In this document: positions 45,622 through 57,322 of the stretch, one piece after another | Layout of the letters: the number at the start of each line of letters is the position of its first letter | Position numbering within the stretch: the stretch's first letter is position 1 | Assembly (NCBI RefSeq): GCF_043290135.1 | Contig: NC_134705.1 | Coordinates: 94,629,239-94,693,238 of the forward strand | Reading direction: 5' to 3' | Source of the DNA: Rhipicephalus microplus | Lineage: Eukaryota; Arthropoda; Arachnida; Ixodida; Ixodidae | DNA: 64,000 nt | Position numbers and translations under genes: made by a program | The notes under the pieces: generated by a model | The model's input: only the letters and a program-made list of their open reading frames with translations | Told to the model about the DNA's origin: nothing | Database searches by the model: none

Positions 45622-46405
45622 GGCGTGACAATTTTTTTTTTAATCTCCAGCTGGGTGATAGTCGACCAGCAGGACCTCTAGCTAGAGGTTGGTTGGCGCA
45701 TTTAGGAAAGAACTGCGCACGCTTTCTAAGATGTAAACACAAAGGTGCCGCCTTTTAAGACCTTAGTTTGTGAGGAAAAAAGTGGGTATCAACATAAATT
45801 TCCTTAGGAAGCAAATATGGTGCTGTTATTTCTCTTCAAGTCGCGTGTTTGTACATCTAAAAACTCTTAAGATTTAATTCCAGAACAGTGCGCGTGTGTG
45901 TTTTTATTTTCATTATACCTTCCCAAATCTAGCTTGAGTAAATATTTGGACACTTGCCGCAGAATGGGCATCTTTCTGGTATTCACTGTGCGCCTCATCT
46001 ACGAAAGTGGTAACCTGGCACTGCAAACAGATGGCGGTGTCTGGGCTTTCGCTTTATGCTGACGCACTGAGTAAAAGTATCGTGATCATTACGAGCTTTT
46101 TCGGCCTTGTGAGGTATATAGCTTCCGGGAACGCTAAGATTGGTTTCGTTAGTACTTCTTTCTAAAATTTTTAGCCAAGCTGAATTGATGCCCATGATTT
46201 GAACATAAATTCCCGAAGCGATATGTTTCATAGTGTTTCATCATACTTACTGCAGCACCGAGTTCATTTACTAAACTAGGTAATGCATTCATGCTGCTGC
46301 ATCAATTTTGCTTTATCGGCGTGACTTCAGGTCCTTTCGTGCGGTGTGCCGCAGCAAAAGGTACAGTTGAATCACGCGGCTGTATTGTGCTGTATTGTAC
46401 TGCAA
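45622..46405. other. AT-rich unassigned DNA
   Basis: No gene or repeat is supported in this interval. Confidence 0.4.
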
Positions 46406-46645
46406 ACCGCCTACCGCTGTGGTCTAGTGGTTACAGCGCTCAACTACTAAATAGTAGGTCACAGGATCAAATCCCGGCTTCAGCTGCTGCATTTCCGATG
46501 AAAGCGAAAAGTTTCGAGGCCCGCGCGCTTAGATTTAGGTGCACATTAAAGAGGCGCCGGTGGCCGAAATTTTCGGAGCCTTCAACTGTGCCGAGTTTCA
46601 TAATCATATGGTGGCTCTGGAACGTTAAACCCCACATTACAATAA
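46406..46645 (+). mobile_element. Ruka-like SINE, old diverged copy
   Basis: The whole element can be followed from the GTGGTCTAGTGGTTACAGCG A-box region to the ACGTTAAACCCCACAT end, but with many substitutions. A possible short duplication, TATTGTAC against TATTGTGC, is too weak to fix the ends. Confidence 0.85.
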
Positions 46646-46833
46646 TATTGTGCGGTGATGCACCCTGAGACATTGCAGTGCCAAAAACGCTTTTGATTGT
46701 CAGGTATTTCGTACCGAAGGTGTGCGAATGAATTTCGAACTGTAGAGTCTTCTACCAAGTGCGTGATTTCAAGCATACGGGCGTTCTCGCCCTTCCACCA
46801 CTGATCTAAATATGGCCACCCTGGCGGGGAATG

Positions 46834-47077
46834 GCTCGGCCGCGGTTGTCTAGTGGCTAAGCTACTCGGCTGCTGACCCGCAGGTCGCGGGATCAAATCC
46901 CGGCTGCAACGGCTGCATTTGCGATGGAGGCGGAAATGTTGTCGTCCCGTGTGCTCAGATTTGGGTGCACGTTATAAGAACCCCAGGTGGTCGAAATTTC
47001 TGGAGCCCTCGTCTACGGCGTCTCTCATAATCATATCGTGGTTTCTGGACGTTACACCGCACGAATCAATCAATCAA
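46834..47077 (+). mobile_element. Ruka-like tRNA-derived SINE, full length
   Basis: The copy is complete with an AATCAATCAATCAA tail. Flanks CCTGGCGGGGAATG and CCTAGCTGGGAATG (46,820-46,833 and 47,078-47,091) match at 12 of 14 positions, consistent with an aged target duplication. Confidence 0.9.
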
Positions 47078-47091
47078 CCTAGCTGGGAATG

Positions 47092-48849
47092 AAACTCATG
47101 TACGTCGAGCTTAGTATCACTGTACCTCAGCCAAACGTAAAATGGAAAGTGGTGATGCTATCAACTCGAGTAATCAGCTTGCCCAACATAACGACAAGTG
47201 CACGTTGACATTACACCCGAGTGTAACGACTCTTATCGAGATTACTGGTGCATGATGATGGAAACTTTTTTTGGGGGGGGAGGGGGGGGACACTGTGATC
47301 AAGAGCGTGGGTGTTCGTCCTCCAGGGCTCATCGTATAGTTTTTGCTTGCAGGCTGTTTTTACAGTGAAGCTGTTATGAGATCAGAACACAGGTCACGTG
47401 TGACGCCATAGTTGTCCGGCGTCACCGCCACCGCTGGTGTCTGTAATCAATATCGCAAGAAATAAAAAAAAAATTTCAGTGAATAAATAAAAAACACAAG
47501 GACATAATGGTCCGCTGCGTGCCAGCCTAGTGTTCCAAAATTGAGCCCTGCCAGTGCTTGGAACTCGTTTCTAACCGGTCTTTAGGCAGGCTTGGTGTCG
47601 GGAAAGGAATCGCGTTAATATTAGTTTCAGAACATCGAAGCAACCGAAGGCATCACACAATTCAAATTGCGTAACGAGTAACTCGTCTAATGCTACAACC
47701 CATTAGACAAATTGTTCTTGATTACCTATTAACTGCGGCGCATACTTACTTAAGGCATAAATCTTCTTCGTCATTCAGCCACTTCATAAATATAATGCGC
47801 AATATTGGCAGCAAGTTGGTAGCACATACTACGCTACTCTGAAGAATGATAAAGGACCGCATAGTGAATGCCAACCTGCTACACCAAAACTATGAATTAT
47901 GGCGTAGTGGGTACCCAGCAAGTGTACTTGTAGCAGTTACTGAAAGAGTGTTATGAAGAGACTCTGAAAGGCCGGTCTTCTAGCTTTCGCTGTGACAAAG
48001 CTGCGCATTCCGCGCAAGCCTGGTGTTTTTTTGACGACTACGATTATGCAAAATAAGATCACCAGCTGGCTCTGGCTCACGTGACAGTCATCTGTGACGC
48101 GAGACCTTTATTCTCTCGGTCGTGTTTGCAGAATCTTTGCACAATTCCAGCAGTTATGCCGCTGAGCAGGTTTAGAAAAAAATCATAAGCATTTACAATC
48201 ATCGTTTTGCTAGAAATCGCTCTGTATCCCGTTTTAACACTGCCAGATTGTCATCCCTTCACTGCCGACGGAATTGCGCTGCCCTTTTATTTGTTTAATA
48301 ATTTGTTCATGGTATGGTATCCTGCCCTTTGCTTCTGAGATGTGTATATTTTCAGATTCCGCGTAAGTTAATCAAAAAGAATCGACCATTTCATGTACCT
48401 GCCAACTCCTTTCAACACTCTACCGTTCACAAAATACCAGGTCAATGTAATGTTAACTTTCATCCATGCCTTTCCTTTCCCTCCTGTTCCTTCATGATCT
48501 TGATGTTTTTCACAGTCTACTGCCATTGGTTTTACCTCAACTTTGCAATATCTTAAGACACTTTTTCACAATGTGCAGATTCTTCCCTTTTTCGTTTTTC
48601 AGCAAGCCGCCCACAAAGTCGTTTGCCATTCCATGATTCTCATCTTGTCTTTTATTCTTCTCATTTCAAGCTAGTTTGTTTTTTTTTTCTGTGCGTTTTC
48701 GCTCTCTTTATTTGATTTCATAAAATTTTTTTCTGTTGATTGTATTGTGTTGTTTATTTTCATTGTTTTATTTTTGCATGCGCCTGTACTAAACCTCATG
48801 ATTGTTCTAGAGCCCGTAAAATAAATAATTGGTTGATTGTATGTTACTA
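47092..48849. other. Unassigned DNA with a decayed tRNA-like repeat
   Basis: At about 47,470-47,580 the minus strand carries a degenerate tRNA-like patch (around GTGTTCCAAAATTGAGCCCTG on the plus strand) next to an A-rich stretch, probably an old SINE. The stretch 48,260-48,840 is T-rich and resembles a LINE 3' UTR without any ORF2. No gene is supported. Confidence 0.35.
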
Positions 48850-48854
48850 TATTA

Positions 48855-48907
<53 letters not shown>
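48850..48907. repeat. (ATT)n microsatellite
   Basis: About 19 perfect ATT units follow the T-rich stretch described to its left. The leucine-run open frame over it is an artefact of the repeat. Confidence 0.97.
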
Positions 48908-48908
<1 letters not shown>

Positions 48909-49128
48909 ATCGACATGCACGGAACATATTATTTCTCTTACAGATGTTCTTAGTTCAGCATTTCGTTACGTTCGATAAAAGGTCTAAGTGTCGTCGTAAC
49001 TTATCTGCCATCTCAGCTGCCCCATTTTCTCCTGTCGTCTTTTTTTTTTCTACGGCTTCACTAGCATTACTGATGCACACAAACTTCACCAACTTTCTTG
49101 GATCTAGTCGACGATGTGTGTCCCGTGA

Positions 49129-49550
49129 CATCGCTGTTGCCTCCTACCTTAGAGACAGGAGGCCACAGCGATGTCGCTAGACACACATCGCTATACACAC
49201 ATTACCTTAGAGGAAATCAACTATACTTAAACTCATTTCCGGAGCCCCGCCGTGGTACTAGTGGCTAAGGTACTCGGCTGCTCACCCGCAGGTGGCAGGA
49301 TCGAATCCCGGCTGTGGCAGCTGCATTTCCGATGGAGGCGGAAATGTTGTAGGCCCATGCGCTAGTATTTGGGTGCACGTTAAAGAGCCCCAGGTGGTCA
49401 AAATTTCTGGAGCCCTCCACTTCGGCGTCTCTCATAACCATATGGTGGTTTTAAGGCGTTAAACCCCACATATCAAATCATGTCTAGCGACATCGCTGTT
49501 GCCTCCAACCTTACAGGAAAGTAACTATACCTATAGTCATTTCCGAAGAA
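49129..49550. repeat. Local duplication with inverted repeats around a Ruka SINE
   Basis: GGAGGCCACAGCGATGTCGC at 49,151 onward is found inverted at 49,481-49,506 as TGTCTAGCGACATCGCTGTT and following. The same motif also forms a hairpin with 49,130-49,147. A further block (49,204-49,243, CCTTAGAGGAAATCAACTAT onward) is repeated directly at 49,509-49,549. The Ruka copy sits between the two direct blocks. Confidence 0.75.
49244..49480 (+). mobile_element. Ruka-like tRNA-derived SINE, nearly full length
   Basis: The head GCCCCGCCGTGGTACTAGTGG lacks a few bases compared with other copies, and the tail is ATCAAATCA. No simple target duplication is visible. The flanks carry the larger direct and inverted repeats described separately. 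Confidence 0.9.
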
Positions 49551-50200
49551 TGAACCAACAAGTAGACGCAGGTACATCGACGGCAGGGTGGAACCCCTGC
49601 CCGTGTCCCTGTGCTGTCCCGTCTCGCGCAGTGACGCCGACGCAACGGTCTGTGCCAGGAGAGCGCTAAATGGAAAGCTACGCCGACGGCCGTGCGCATT
49701 GCGACAGCGCCCTACGATCGTCGCCACCGCCTCCATAAATCGCCGCCACAAGCCGCCGGCTGTCAAGTGACGGGTTACTCGATAAAGAAAAGCAATGCCC
49801 CCTCCCACCCTCCTCCGCTTCTTCGATACGCTCCCATTCGTTTCAAGTCGTCCGACGCTTTAGTATATGCCAGCAATAAGATCCCTTCCTTGCTCTCGTG
49901 ACCGCAGCGCCGTCTTCGTTTCTTGACTGTCGTGGCTTGATCTGCGTAACGCGTGGGCATCGGTAACCCGCGATCGCATTTCGTCACCACTCGGAATTTC
50001 GCTCTTTCAATTCTTCCGGTCCAGCTGGCGCGCATCGCATCACCGTCCGGGAGCGTTGCAACATGACCCCGGAGCAGCTTCGAGCGGCGTGGGTCAGTGA
50101 ATCGGCCGGACTGAGTGTTTGTCACCGAGCGAAACGTAAATACGAGTAACCCTTGCTCCTTTTGTTTCCTTCACCCAAACTTGCACTTGAATAAGTCTGT
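49551..50200 (+). promoter_or_regulatory. CpG-rich segment, possible promoter and first exon
   Basis: GC and CpG content rise over about 500 bp, and no repeat similarity was seen here. A short frame starts at ATG 50,062 (MTPEQLRAAWVSESAGLS) and passes a possible splice donor, AAACGTAAAT, near 50,134 before a stop. This arrangement resembles the 5' end of a host gene transcribed to the right, but no downstream exon or initiator could be shown, and the next 2 kb are repeats. Confidence 0.2.
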
Positions 50201-50504
50201 GCACGGAGAGAACGGAAGAAAAGCGTAGAGTTTTGCTTACTGCAGCAGCGGCACTGCGGCGCGCAAGCTGGCGCCAGTTATTATGCTGGTCACATCGCTT
50301 ATGTAAAAACAATCTTAGACAAATGCTAAAGACGGAGAAACGAAAGAGTTGCGTCAGCTGGCCACTTGAATGAGTCAGTGTTCGTAGGTGGATATTATTT
50401 ACTTAGTGCGTTTCTTAATGTTTGACTCCTGACTTGGGTACTCAGTTGTATGAGCGACTAGCGAAACAACACTGAGGCGATTTAAGATTCAACTCGTCTT
50501 TAGA

Positions 50505-50640
50505 GATAGAGAGATATAAAGATGCAAGGAAAGGCAGGGAGGTTAACCAGACGCGCATCCGGTTTGCTACCCTGCACTGGGGGGAAGGGATAAAGGGGAG
50601 AAAAGAGGTTGCAGAGAGATGAGAAGATACACACAATCAC
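50505..50640 (-). repeat. Dispersed repeat family zeta, copy 1
   Basis: On the minus strand this reads GGTAGCAAACCGGATGCGCG, TCTGGTTAACCTCCCTGCCT and a TTTCCTTGCATC tail. The same blocks occur at 56,070-56,215 on the plus strand. I recall this sequence as very common in tick DNA, but its parent element is not clear. Here it lies just before a LINE. Confidence 0.6.
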
Positions 50641-50796
50641 GAGCACACTCGGGGAGCACACACAGTCTACAGGCGGTCGCTCAGGTTTGTTGACTTTAGG
50701 TAAAGTAGCATTGCTTTAGTTGCTTTCTGCGCAACTGAGGCAGATGCCCAAGGTCCTAGTATCTTCTGCACACAAAATGGTCCGGGGTCGAAGGTA

Positions 50797-50840
50797 ACGT
50801 CGAAGGTAACGCCATCCGGACTTGGCGTTACCTTCGACGT
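50797..50840. repeat. Perfect 17-bp inverted repeat before LINE ORF1
   Basis: ACGTCGAAGGTAACGCC (50,797-50,813) and its exact complement (50,824-50,840) are separated by 10 nt. A second GTCGAAGGTAAC directly precedes the left arm. The right arm runs into an in-frame TAA (50,840-50,842) that closes the ORF1 frame upstream. Confidence 0.9.
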
Positions 50841-50842
50841 AA

Positions 50843-52162
50843 ACCTCAAGGAAGCGCAACAGCCGGGAGGACGACAGCACCAATGACAGCACTGAACTGT
50901 ACACGGCGAGTAGTGAAGACAGAGACGATGATTTCATCCCTGCAGTGAAGCGTAAAGCTAAAAGAAGAATGGTCGGCGCGTCTTCGCCAGCTAGCGTCTC
51001 TACCGTGAAGGCGGCGTGCAGTTCTGAACGCCATACCATACTTTTTGTTCCTGTCGACTCTTCGATCAACCTGAAGAACATGAACAGGCAAGTGATATCA
51101 GCGCGTCTCGAAGCTATCGTGCCTAATGAGATAAAGGATATTAGACTCAACCCACGGAAGAATATCCTGGCCATAGACGTTGAGCACCCGGCTGCGCTAC
51201 ATACCCTGCGAGCTGTCACTGAACTTGGAGGCATCTATCTCAGAACTTACATTCCGCAGGATAGTGGCACTACGACAGGCGTCATTTATGACGTTGATGT
51301 TTCCATACCGAACGCAGACCTTCCTGTTCTGATAAAGCCAGCTACTGGGGCAACGGACATATTGCAAGTATGCCGGCTTGGCAAATCCCGTTGCATCAAG
51401 GTGACCTTCAGAGGTGATTGCATCCCATCACATGTAAAGGTTGGTCATTTTCGTCACGTTGTCCGACCATACATCCCAAGACCTCTACAGTGCCACAACT
51501 GTCTAAAACTGGGTCATGTTAGTGCTGTGTGCAACAACAAGCAAGCATGCCCACGTTGTGCCGGACCCCACAAATCAGAGGCTTGCCAAGCAACTCTCCT
51601 AAAATGCAGCAACTGCAACGGAAACCATGAGACCTCGTTCAAAGACTGCCCAGTACTGAAGAAAGAGAGGAGCATTCTGAGACAAATGGTTAAAGACGGA
51701 TCCTCACGAAAGAAAGCGGTAACGGTTGTTCAACGACGGCGTTCCCGTCGACGGCGGTGCTCGAAGAAAAGAAAAAGCAGTCCTGTGCCGAAGGTGCCTT
51801 CACTAACGCCGCCACCGCCACTACCACCGCCGCCACGACCACAGAGACCTCCCCCGCCCCCGCCACCAAGTGGGGTACGTCCAGAGGTGCCGGAAGACAC
51901 TGTGGCACTACAGAGAACATCCGTCTCTGACTGGCCCACTTTACCGCGGGTACACGTGTCTACGGAACCACAATATCGACAGTCAACAACGAATATGCCC
52001 CCAGCAGGCAGTCTGTCCGCCCAAGAGGTACAAGTGTTTTCTGTATTGAGGTCGTTCATGAGTGTTATTCGTATTCTATTGGATAGTCTACAGATCCCTG
52101 CCGCTAAATACGCGCTGCAAATCTTGGACACACTAGAACCAGTTCTTGCCGGACTTCAGTAA
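50843..52162 (+). CDS. LINE ORF1, Gag-like RNA-binding protein with three zinc knuckles
   Basis: This is the ORF1 protein of an I-clade-type non-LTR retrotransposon, which binds the element RNA. The frame is open from 50,843. The first ATG is at 50,969, so the true N terminus may be lost upstream. Counting from codon 50,945, the knuckles are C183/C186/H191/C196 (CX2CX4HX4C), C202/C205/H209/C214 (CX2CX3HX4C) and C221/C224/H228/C235 (CX2CX3HX6C), the triple pattern of I, R1 and Jockey ORF1 proteins. A basic stretch (RRRSRRRRCSKKRK) and a long polyproline segment (about residues 285-312) follow. The frame has no internal stop, and ORF2 starts five bases after its TAA stop at 52,160. Confidence 0.85.
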   Translation, partial: TSRKRNSREDDSTNDSTELYTASSEDRDDDFIPAVKRKAKRRMVGASSPASVSTVKAACSSERHTILFVPVDSSINLKNMNRQVISARLEAIVPNEIKDIRLNPRKNILAIDVEHPAALHTLRAVTELGGIYLRTYIPQDSGTTTGVIYDVDVSIPNADLPVLIKPATGATDILQVCRLGKSRCIKVTFRGDCIPSHVKVGHFRHVVRPYIPRPLQCHNCLKLGHVSAVCNNKQACPRCAGPHKSEACQATLLKCSNCNGNHETSFKDCPVLKKERSILRQMVKDGSSRKKAVTVVQRRRSRRRRCSKKRKSSPVPKVPSLTPPPPLPPPPRPQRPPPPPPPSGVRPEVPEDTVALQRTSVSDWPTLPRVHVSTEPQYRQSTTNMPPAGSLSAQEVQVFSVLRSFMSVIRILLDSLQIPAAKYALQILDTLEPVLAGLQ

Positions 52163-52166
52163 CAAG

Positions 52167-52564
52167 ATGGCGCACCATAGACTGCATCAGCCTTTCCGAG
52201 AAAAAGTCAAGCGTGCTTCCATAATTCAGTGGAACGCAAGAGGTCTACAGTCAAGAATGCCTGAGTTCCGACAATTCATTTTCGAAAATAGGTTTCCCAT
52301 CATCACCATTTGTGCACCGCATTTTTCAAAAATACCTAGTCTGTCGGGCTATGAATCGTTCGTTTCTTCAACGTGCTTTGAGCGAAGTCAAGTTGCTGTG
52401 TACATCCGTAAACAACTCACTTACGTTATCCAAAGAGTAGAGTCTCACAATGGAAATCACTACGTGTGTCTATATGTTAAAAAGAAGAAGTTGTCGTTTA
52501 CGCTGATAGGCGCATATATAGCGCCGTCAGGTTGACTAGATCAACAGATATTGAATGGTATATT

Positions 52565-52575
<11 letters not shown>
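52167..52575 (+). pseudogene. LINE ORF2, N-terminal endonuclease fragment, truncated
   Basis: The frame starts at ATG 52,167 and gives the start of an apurinic/apyrimidinic-type endonuclease (IIQWNARGLQS...), the first domain of LINE ORF2. The catalytic Glu normally found in a QET-type motif after the second strand is missing (ITICAPHFSK here). A TGA stops the frame at 52,533-52,535, although the same frame continues with plausible residues (LDQQILNGIFATT) to about 52,575. There the gamma repeat begins, so the rest of the endonuclease and the whole reverse transcriptase are absent. Confidence 0.8.
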
Positions 52576-53525
<950 letters not shown>

Positions 53526-54992
53526 AAAATCATCCGTATTGCATTTCACACGCCGCGCTGACGTCGAAGGCTTGTTCAATCACTACGCGCCTCATACAGA
53601 GACACACTGCGACTTGACTTACGGCTGCCGTTGTGCAGCACACATAGCGTCGTTTCGGAATGGCTGTCAAAATTTTATATTTCACTTGTAAAACACAACT
53701 TCTTTTTCTATCTGATGAAGTATAAACAGTGCGTGTATGATTTTTAGTGCAGAATACCGTGAGCCTCACATGTGACTTGTCGCGTAATACCAACCAATAT
53801 GGCCGCCCAGTGTCGTTACTATTACGTCATCGGAAGCATCACTTCCAATCACAAAAATTGCTGTTGCGTGCCGCTCTAATTCGAAACGAATGTGACTTCT
53901 CAGTTAAAACAAAATTATAAAAGCTTTGTACAACCTCGATGATTAAAATCGGCTGCTCGGAAGTCAATGTTACAGAATGTAGGAAACGAGGCCTAAGAAA
54001 GTGCATTTGATTATTTACCAATCATATTCAGAGGAATTTTATAACAGAGTTCTCCATCCACTAAGCAGAGAAACAACTCGGCTACATAATAATAATATAC
54101 GGCTTTCATATACCTCAGTCATGTTTTAATGCCCGTTTTAATGCTTTATTTCCGAATCATAATTTCTTTCATGCTTACTTTCTGTATTTGTAGAACGCTC
54201 AGGTTATGTCATGTATGTTTCTTTTATGCTTGTCTCATTGTTGTTTTTCTATTGGTTCACCTTTTTCACAGTATGCATGTCATCTTATTTCTGCGTAATG
54301 TAATAATTTAACTACCTTCCTAAAGCAGCTCTGACTCTCAGTTTTTTTTCATTTTTTAGCTGTTTCCTTTCCAAGTGTTCTGCTTCTTCCGTTTTCACTT
54401 GATATTCTGAATTTCGTTTGTTATTTACTATCTGTCACTTGCACCGTGGCATCTATAAATGTTGTAAGTATAATCGCCTCTTGCCTGGCCTATACTTCAA
54501 TGAACGCTTGTGCCCCGAGGGCATAATGAATATATGCAATTAAGGTCGTACGCTGCCTTGTGCATTTGCCTGAGATGACTAGATGGGGAAAGCTCTCTTC
54601 TTTTTCTTCATCAATGTATTTATTTGAAAAGCTATCAGTGCCTTGAGTCGTTTGCAGGGTTTTTCGCATAGGAATGGCAGATACCTACAGCTGCTACTTT
54701 TGCAGTAGTGAAGAGACAATCAGAAGCATGGAACCCGAGTTTTTTTTAAATGTGTAATGTATGTTGTGCTTTGAATTTTGTTTGTTATAGTGCCTGTTGT
54801 ACAGATGCCCGTTCTTTAGATTTGTTGCGTGCTATCATAGAATAAACTTTTTCAGAACGCACACAAGCTATGTAAGCTATGTATCTGGAAATAAAATGGC
54901 CTTAAACCAGCGGCAAATAGTTCTGTGACGCCCACGGGATGGCTCTATGCTATCCCCTAGTAGAATATCAAGTACAAAAAATCGTTAACCAC
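53526..54992. other. Unassigned DNA, T-rich LINE-like 3' UTR in the middle
   Basis: At 54,120-54,545 the plus strand is very T-rich and ends in GTGCCCCGAGGGCATAATGAA, which looks like the 3' UTR of a retroelement, but no coding part precedes it. The remainder shows nothing recognisable. Confidence 0.3.
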
Positions 54993-55023
54993 TTTTAGGG
55001 GCGAAGTTCATTCGCCCCTAAAA
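54993..55023. repeat. Perfect 13-bp hairpin
   Basis: TTTTAGGGGCGAA (54,993-55,005) and TTCGCCCCTAAAA (55,011-55,023) are exact complements around a five-base loop. It lies at the start of epsilon copy 1; copy 2 has only a short AAGGGAG/CTCCTT remnant there. Confidence 0.95.
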
Positions 55024-55681
55024 ATAAAGCGGAAGCCGTTCGTCCCTCGTAGTCGTAGTCGTAGTGTGTAACCTGTGTTACATTTTGACCTGCAAGGTGG
55101 TGCAGGTGGGAGATCTCTCCTGTGCTTTGTTGAACAATAAACTGTTTTCGGCGTGCGCGTTAAATGAAAGGCGAATGCTCCTGTCTCTCATTCCTCATTA
55201 GCAGCCATTGGCATGTTCATTGAGCACTATCTGACAGGAAAAGGTTGCTACATTATACTCGCTGGGTGTAAACCTCCTTGGTTTTCGAAAGGTTTAGCGA
55301 GCGTTCGGCCGCAGTGCCATGAATACAGTTAACTACTATATACCATGAACTCGAGGTGGTTAAAGGGGGAAGTAGACACGTACGAAGCGCAAGCCGTAAG
55401 AAAGTGTGCGTGTGCCACCTCTCGTTTAGTCCTTGGAATGTCCGCTGGATGGCGGTGCTTCTATACGGGGAATATATGATGAAAAGATGCGAGATGGTGG
55501 TACTTGGAGTGTTGAATAGATGGACGAACGGACACACAGACAGATGCGTGGATGGACACATGAACGGACGAAGGGGCGGGTGCATGGACGAATGCAGGGA
55601 CGGACGCACGAACAGACGCACGCACGGATGGGCGGATGGACGCAAGGACGGTCACACAGACGAATGCATGGACGGATGGAA
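55024..55681 (+). repeat. Dispersed repeat family epsilon, copy 1
   Basis: This is colinear with 63,121-63,735 in direct orientation and closely similar throughout (for example CATTGAGCACTATCTGACA, TCCTTGGTTTT and GAATATATGATGAAAAGATG). It ends in a minisatellite of GGACG, GGATG and GGACA units at about 55,520-55,681. Neither copy has a consistent open frame; the Pro/Ser/His-rich frames on the minus strand follow the minisatellite. Confidence 0.85.
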
Positions 55682-57094
55682 GCAATAATGAATGGACGCC
55701 CAACTCTCCATCATTCCCTCCGTGAATATGCTGCCATTTTCTTCTAAACAAGCAGTCTTAAGTCTTCTGTGCATGTCTGCTTCTTTCATGAATAAAACTA
55801 TCCTTTAAACAGTCCAGTCTTTACGCGATGGAAATTGGCATCATTACTTGTGAGGTCCACGGGACTGCTTTATGCTCTCTCACAGTAGAATACTTTGCAT
55901 AGATTGACATAGTACTATGTTACTATATGTACTTAGTACTCAAAAGCGCTACCCGCCCTTTTCAAATTCTAAGTAAAGTGCTACGCAAAATGCCGAACAA
56001 ACTAAGTGATATGCTTTTTTTTGCCACTTTTGCGCGTGCAATAGACAAGTGCAAGCGAACCCTGACAGTGCTGCCTTACCTCACCTTTCTTTCTTTCATC
56101 TTAATTCTCTTTCCCAAGTTTAGGCTAGCAAACCCGTCGCGTGTCTGGTTAACCTTCCTGCCTTTCATTCCTCCCCTTCCTTATGCTCCTCCTTCCAGGA
56201 TAGGCACATGTTTGACCCAGTGATGAAGTCACGCGATAGCCTGATCACTTTACGTCACAAAACATGTCAACCTGTGACGTCATGCCGATTCGACTGAGCG
56301 ACGCCATGACTTGGGGATCATTCTCATGTCCCTCATGTTGAGCCTATGCTGACGGCCGCTTTTCAATTGTAATGATGCGCCTTGAGCTTGCGCCTTCAAA
56401 AAATAAATGATAGTATGAACAAAGTAAGCAGCACGGGTGCTGAATTTTTAGCTCTAGCTTTTTCGAGGCTTAGAATATTTCTGTTACCCAGCCCGCATAG
56501 AGACAGGGGGTGCCTCCGAGAAGCTCGGACTCTCGCGCCTCTCTGAAGCGAGCCGCCGAAGGGAAAGGCCGGACCAGTTTCTTTTTCTGGGGGTCCTTGC
56601 CGTCGCTCGAGCGATGCACGTCATAAGATATTCAAAACCTCGAGGTCGACGAATAAGACGCGTGCGAGAGAGAAATGAAAAGGACTGGAAGGTGTGTGAA
56701 GAGGCAAAAAAGAGAGATAGGAAAACGTATCACAGCAACGCCCGACCAGCTCTATCTCACGCCTCTCTACGCGTTCTCTCACACTGGCGCACTAGAGGTA
56801 TTTATTTTGGTACACGCCACTGGTTTCGTAATTCCGTGCACCATTGAAGCAAAACTGAAAGCCTTTCTGAAGCCCTCTCCGAGCGGCGCAATCACAAAGT
56901 AGTTTAGATTCCAGCATCTATAGCGTGATACATTACTGAGCAAAAATGAAGAAGAAAAGGCTACGCTTTGAAATTGTATGAATGAAGCATCTTCTTGCAT
57001 ATACCAACGTACAGCAGCTGTTAAAGGGAAGGAAATGTTTTTACGTAACTTGGCGTGTTTTGCAAGACATAATTATACGAGCAATAAATGCAAT
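55682..57094. other. Unassigned DNA with repeat zeta copy 2
   Basis: At 56,070-56,215 there is a plus-strand copy of the zeta repeat also seen at 50.5 kb (GGCTAGCAAACCCGTCGCGT, TCTGGTTAACCTTCCTGCCT). The interval 56,480-56,900 is a little more GC-rich with short frames. No gene is supported. Confidence 0.4.
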
Positions 57095-57322
57095 CGTTAG
57101 GCTTTTACGTCCCGATATCACGATATAATGAGATAGATGCGGTAGCTATAGGGGCTCCGGAAATTTCGACTTCCAGCGGTTCTGCGACAAGCACCTAAAT
57201 CTAAAGACACGAGTTTCCAGCACTTCCACTCCATTTAAATCTAGCCGCCGCGGCCTGGAATCGCTCTCACGACCTTGAGGTTGGCTGTAGTGAAGTGTCA
57301 TAGCCACTAGTCCGCGGGGATG
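57095..57322 (-). mobile_element. Ruka-like SINE, most diverged copy
   Basis: In minus orientation the order of Ruka blocks is kept: TTTTACGTCCC, GGCTCCGGAAATTTCGAC, AAGCACCTAAATCTA, CCGCCGCGGCCTGGAATCG (the B-box region) and ATAGCCACTAG (the A-box region). Substitution is heavy, so this is an old insertion. Confidence 0.8.

Noticed and set aside
48740..49180. 146-codon frame with a poly-Leu segment as a membrane protein
   Set aside because: The leucine run is the (ATT)n microsatellite, and the frame crosses T-rich DNA with no other support.
55253..55751. His/Pro/Ser-rich repetitive protein
   Set aside because: It reads the GGACG minisatellite of epsilon on the minus strand; the second copy at 63.5 kb does the same with a different order.
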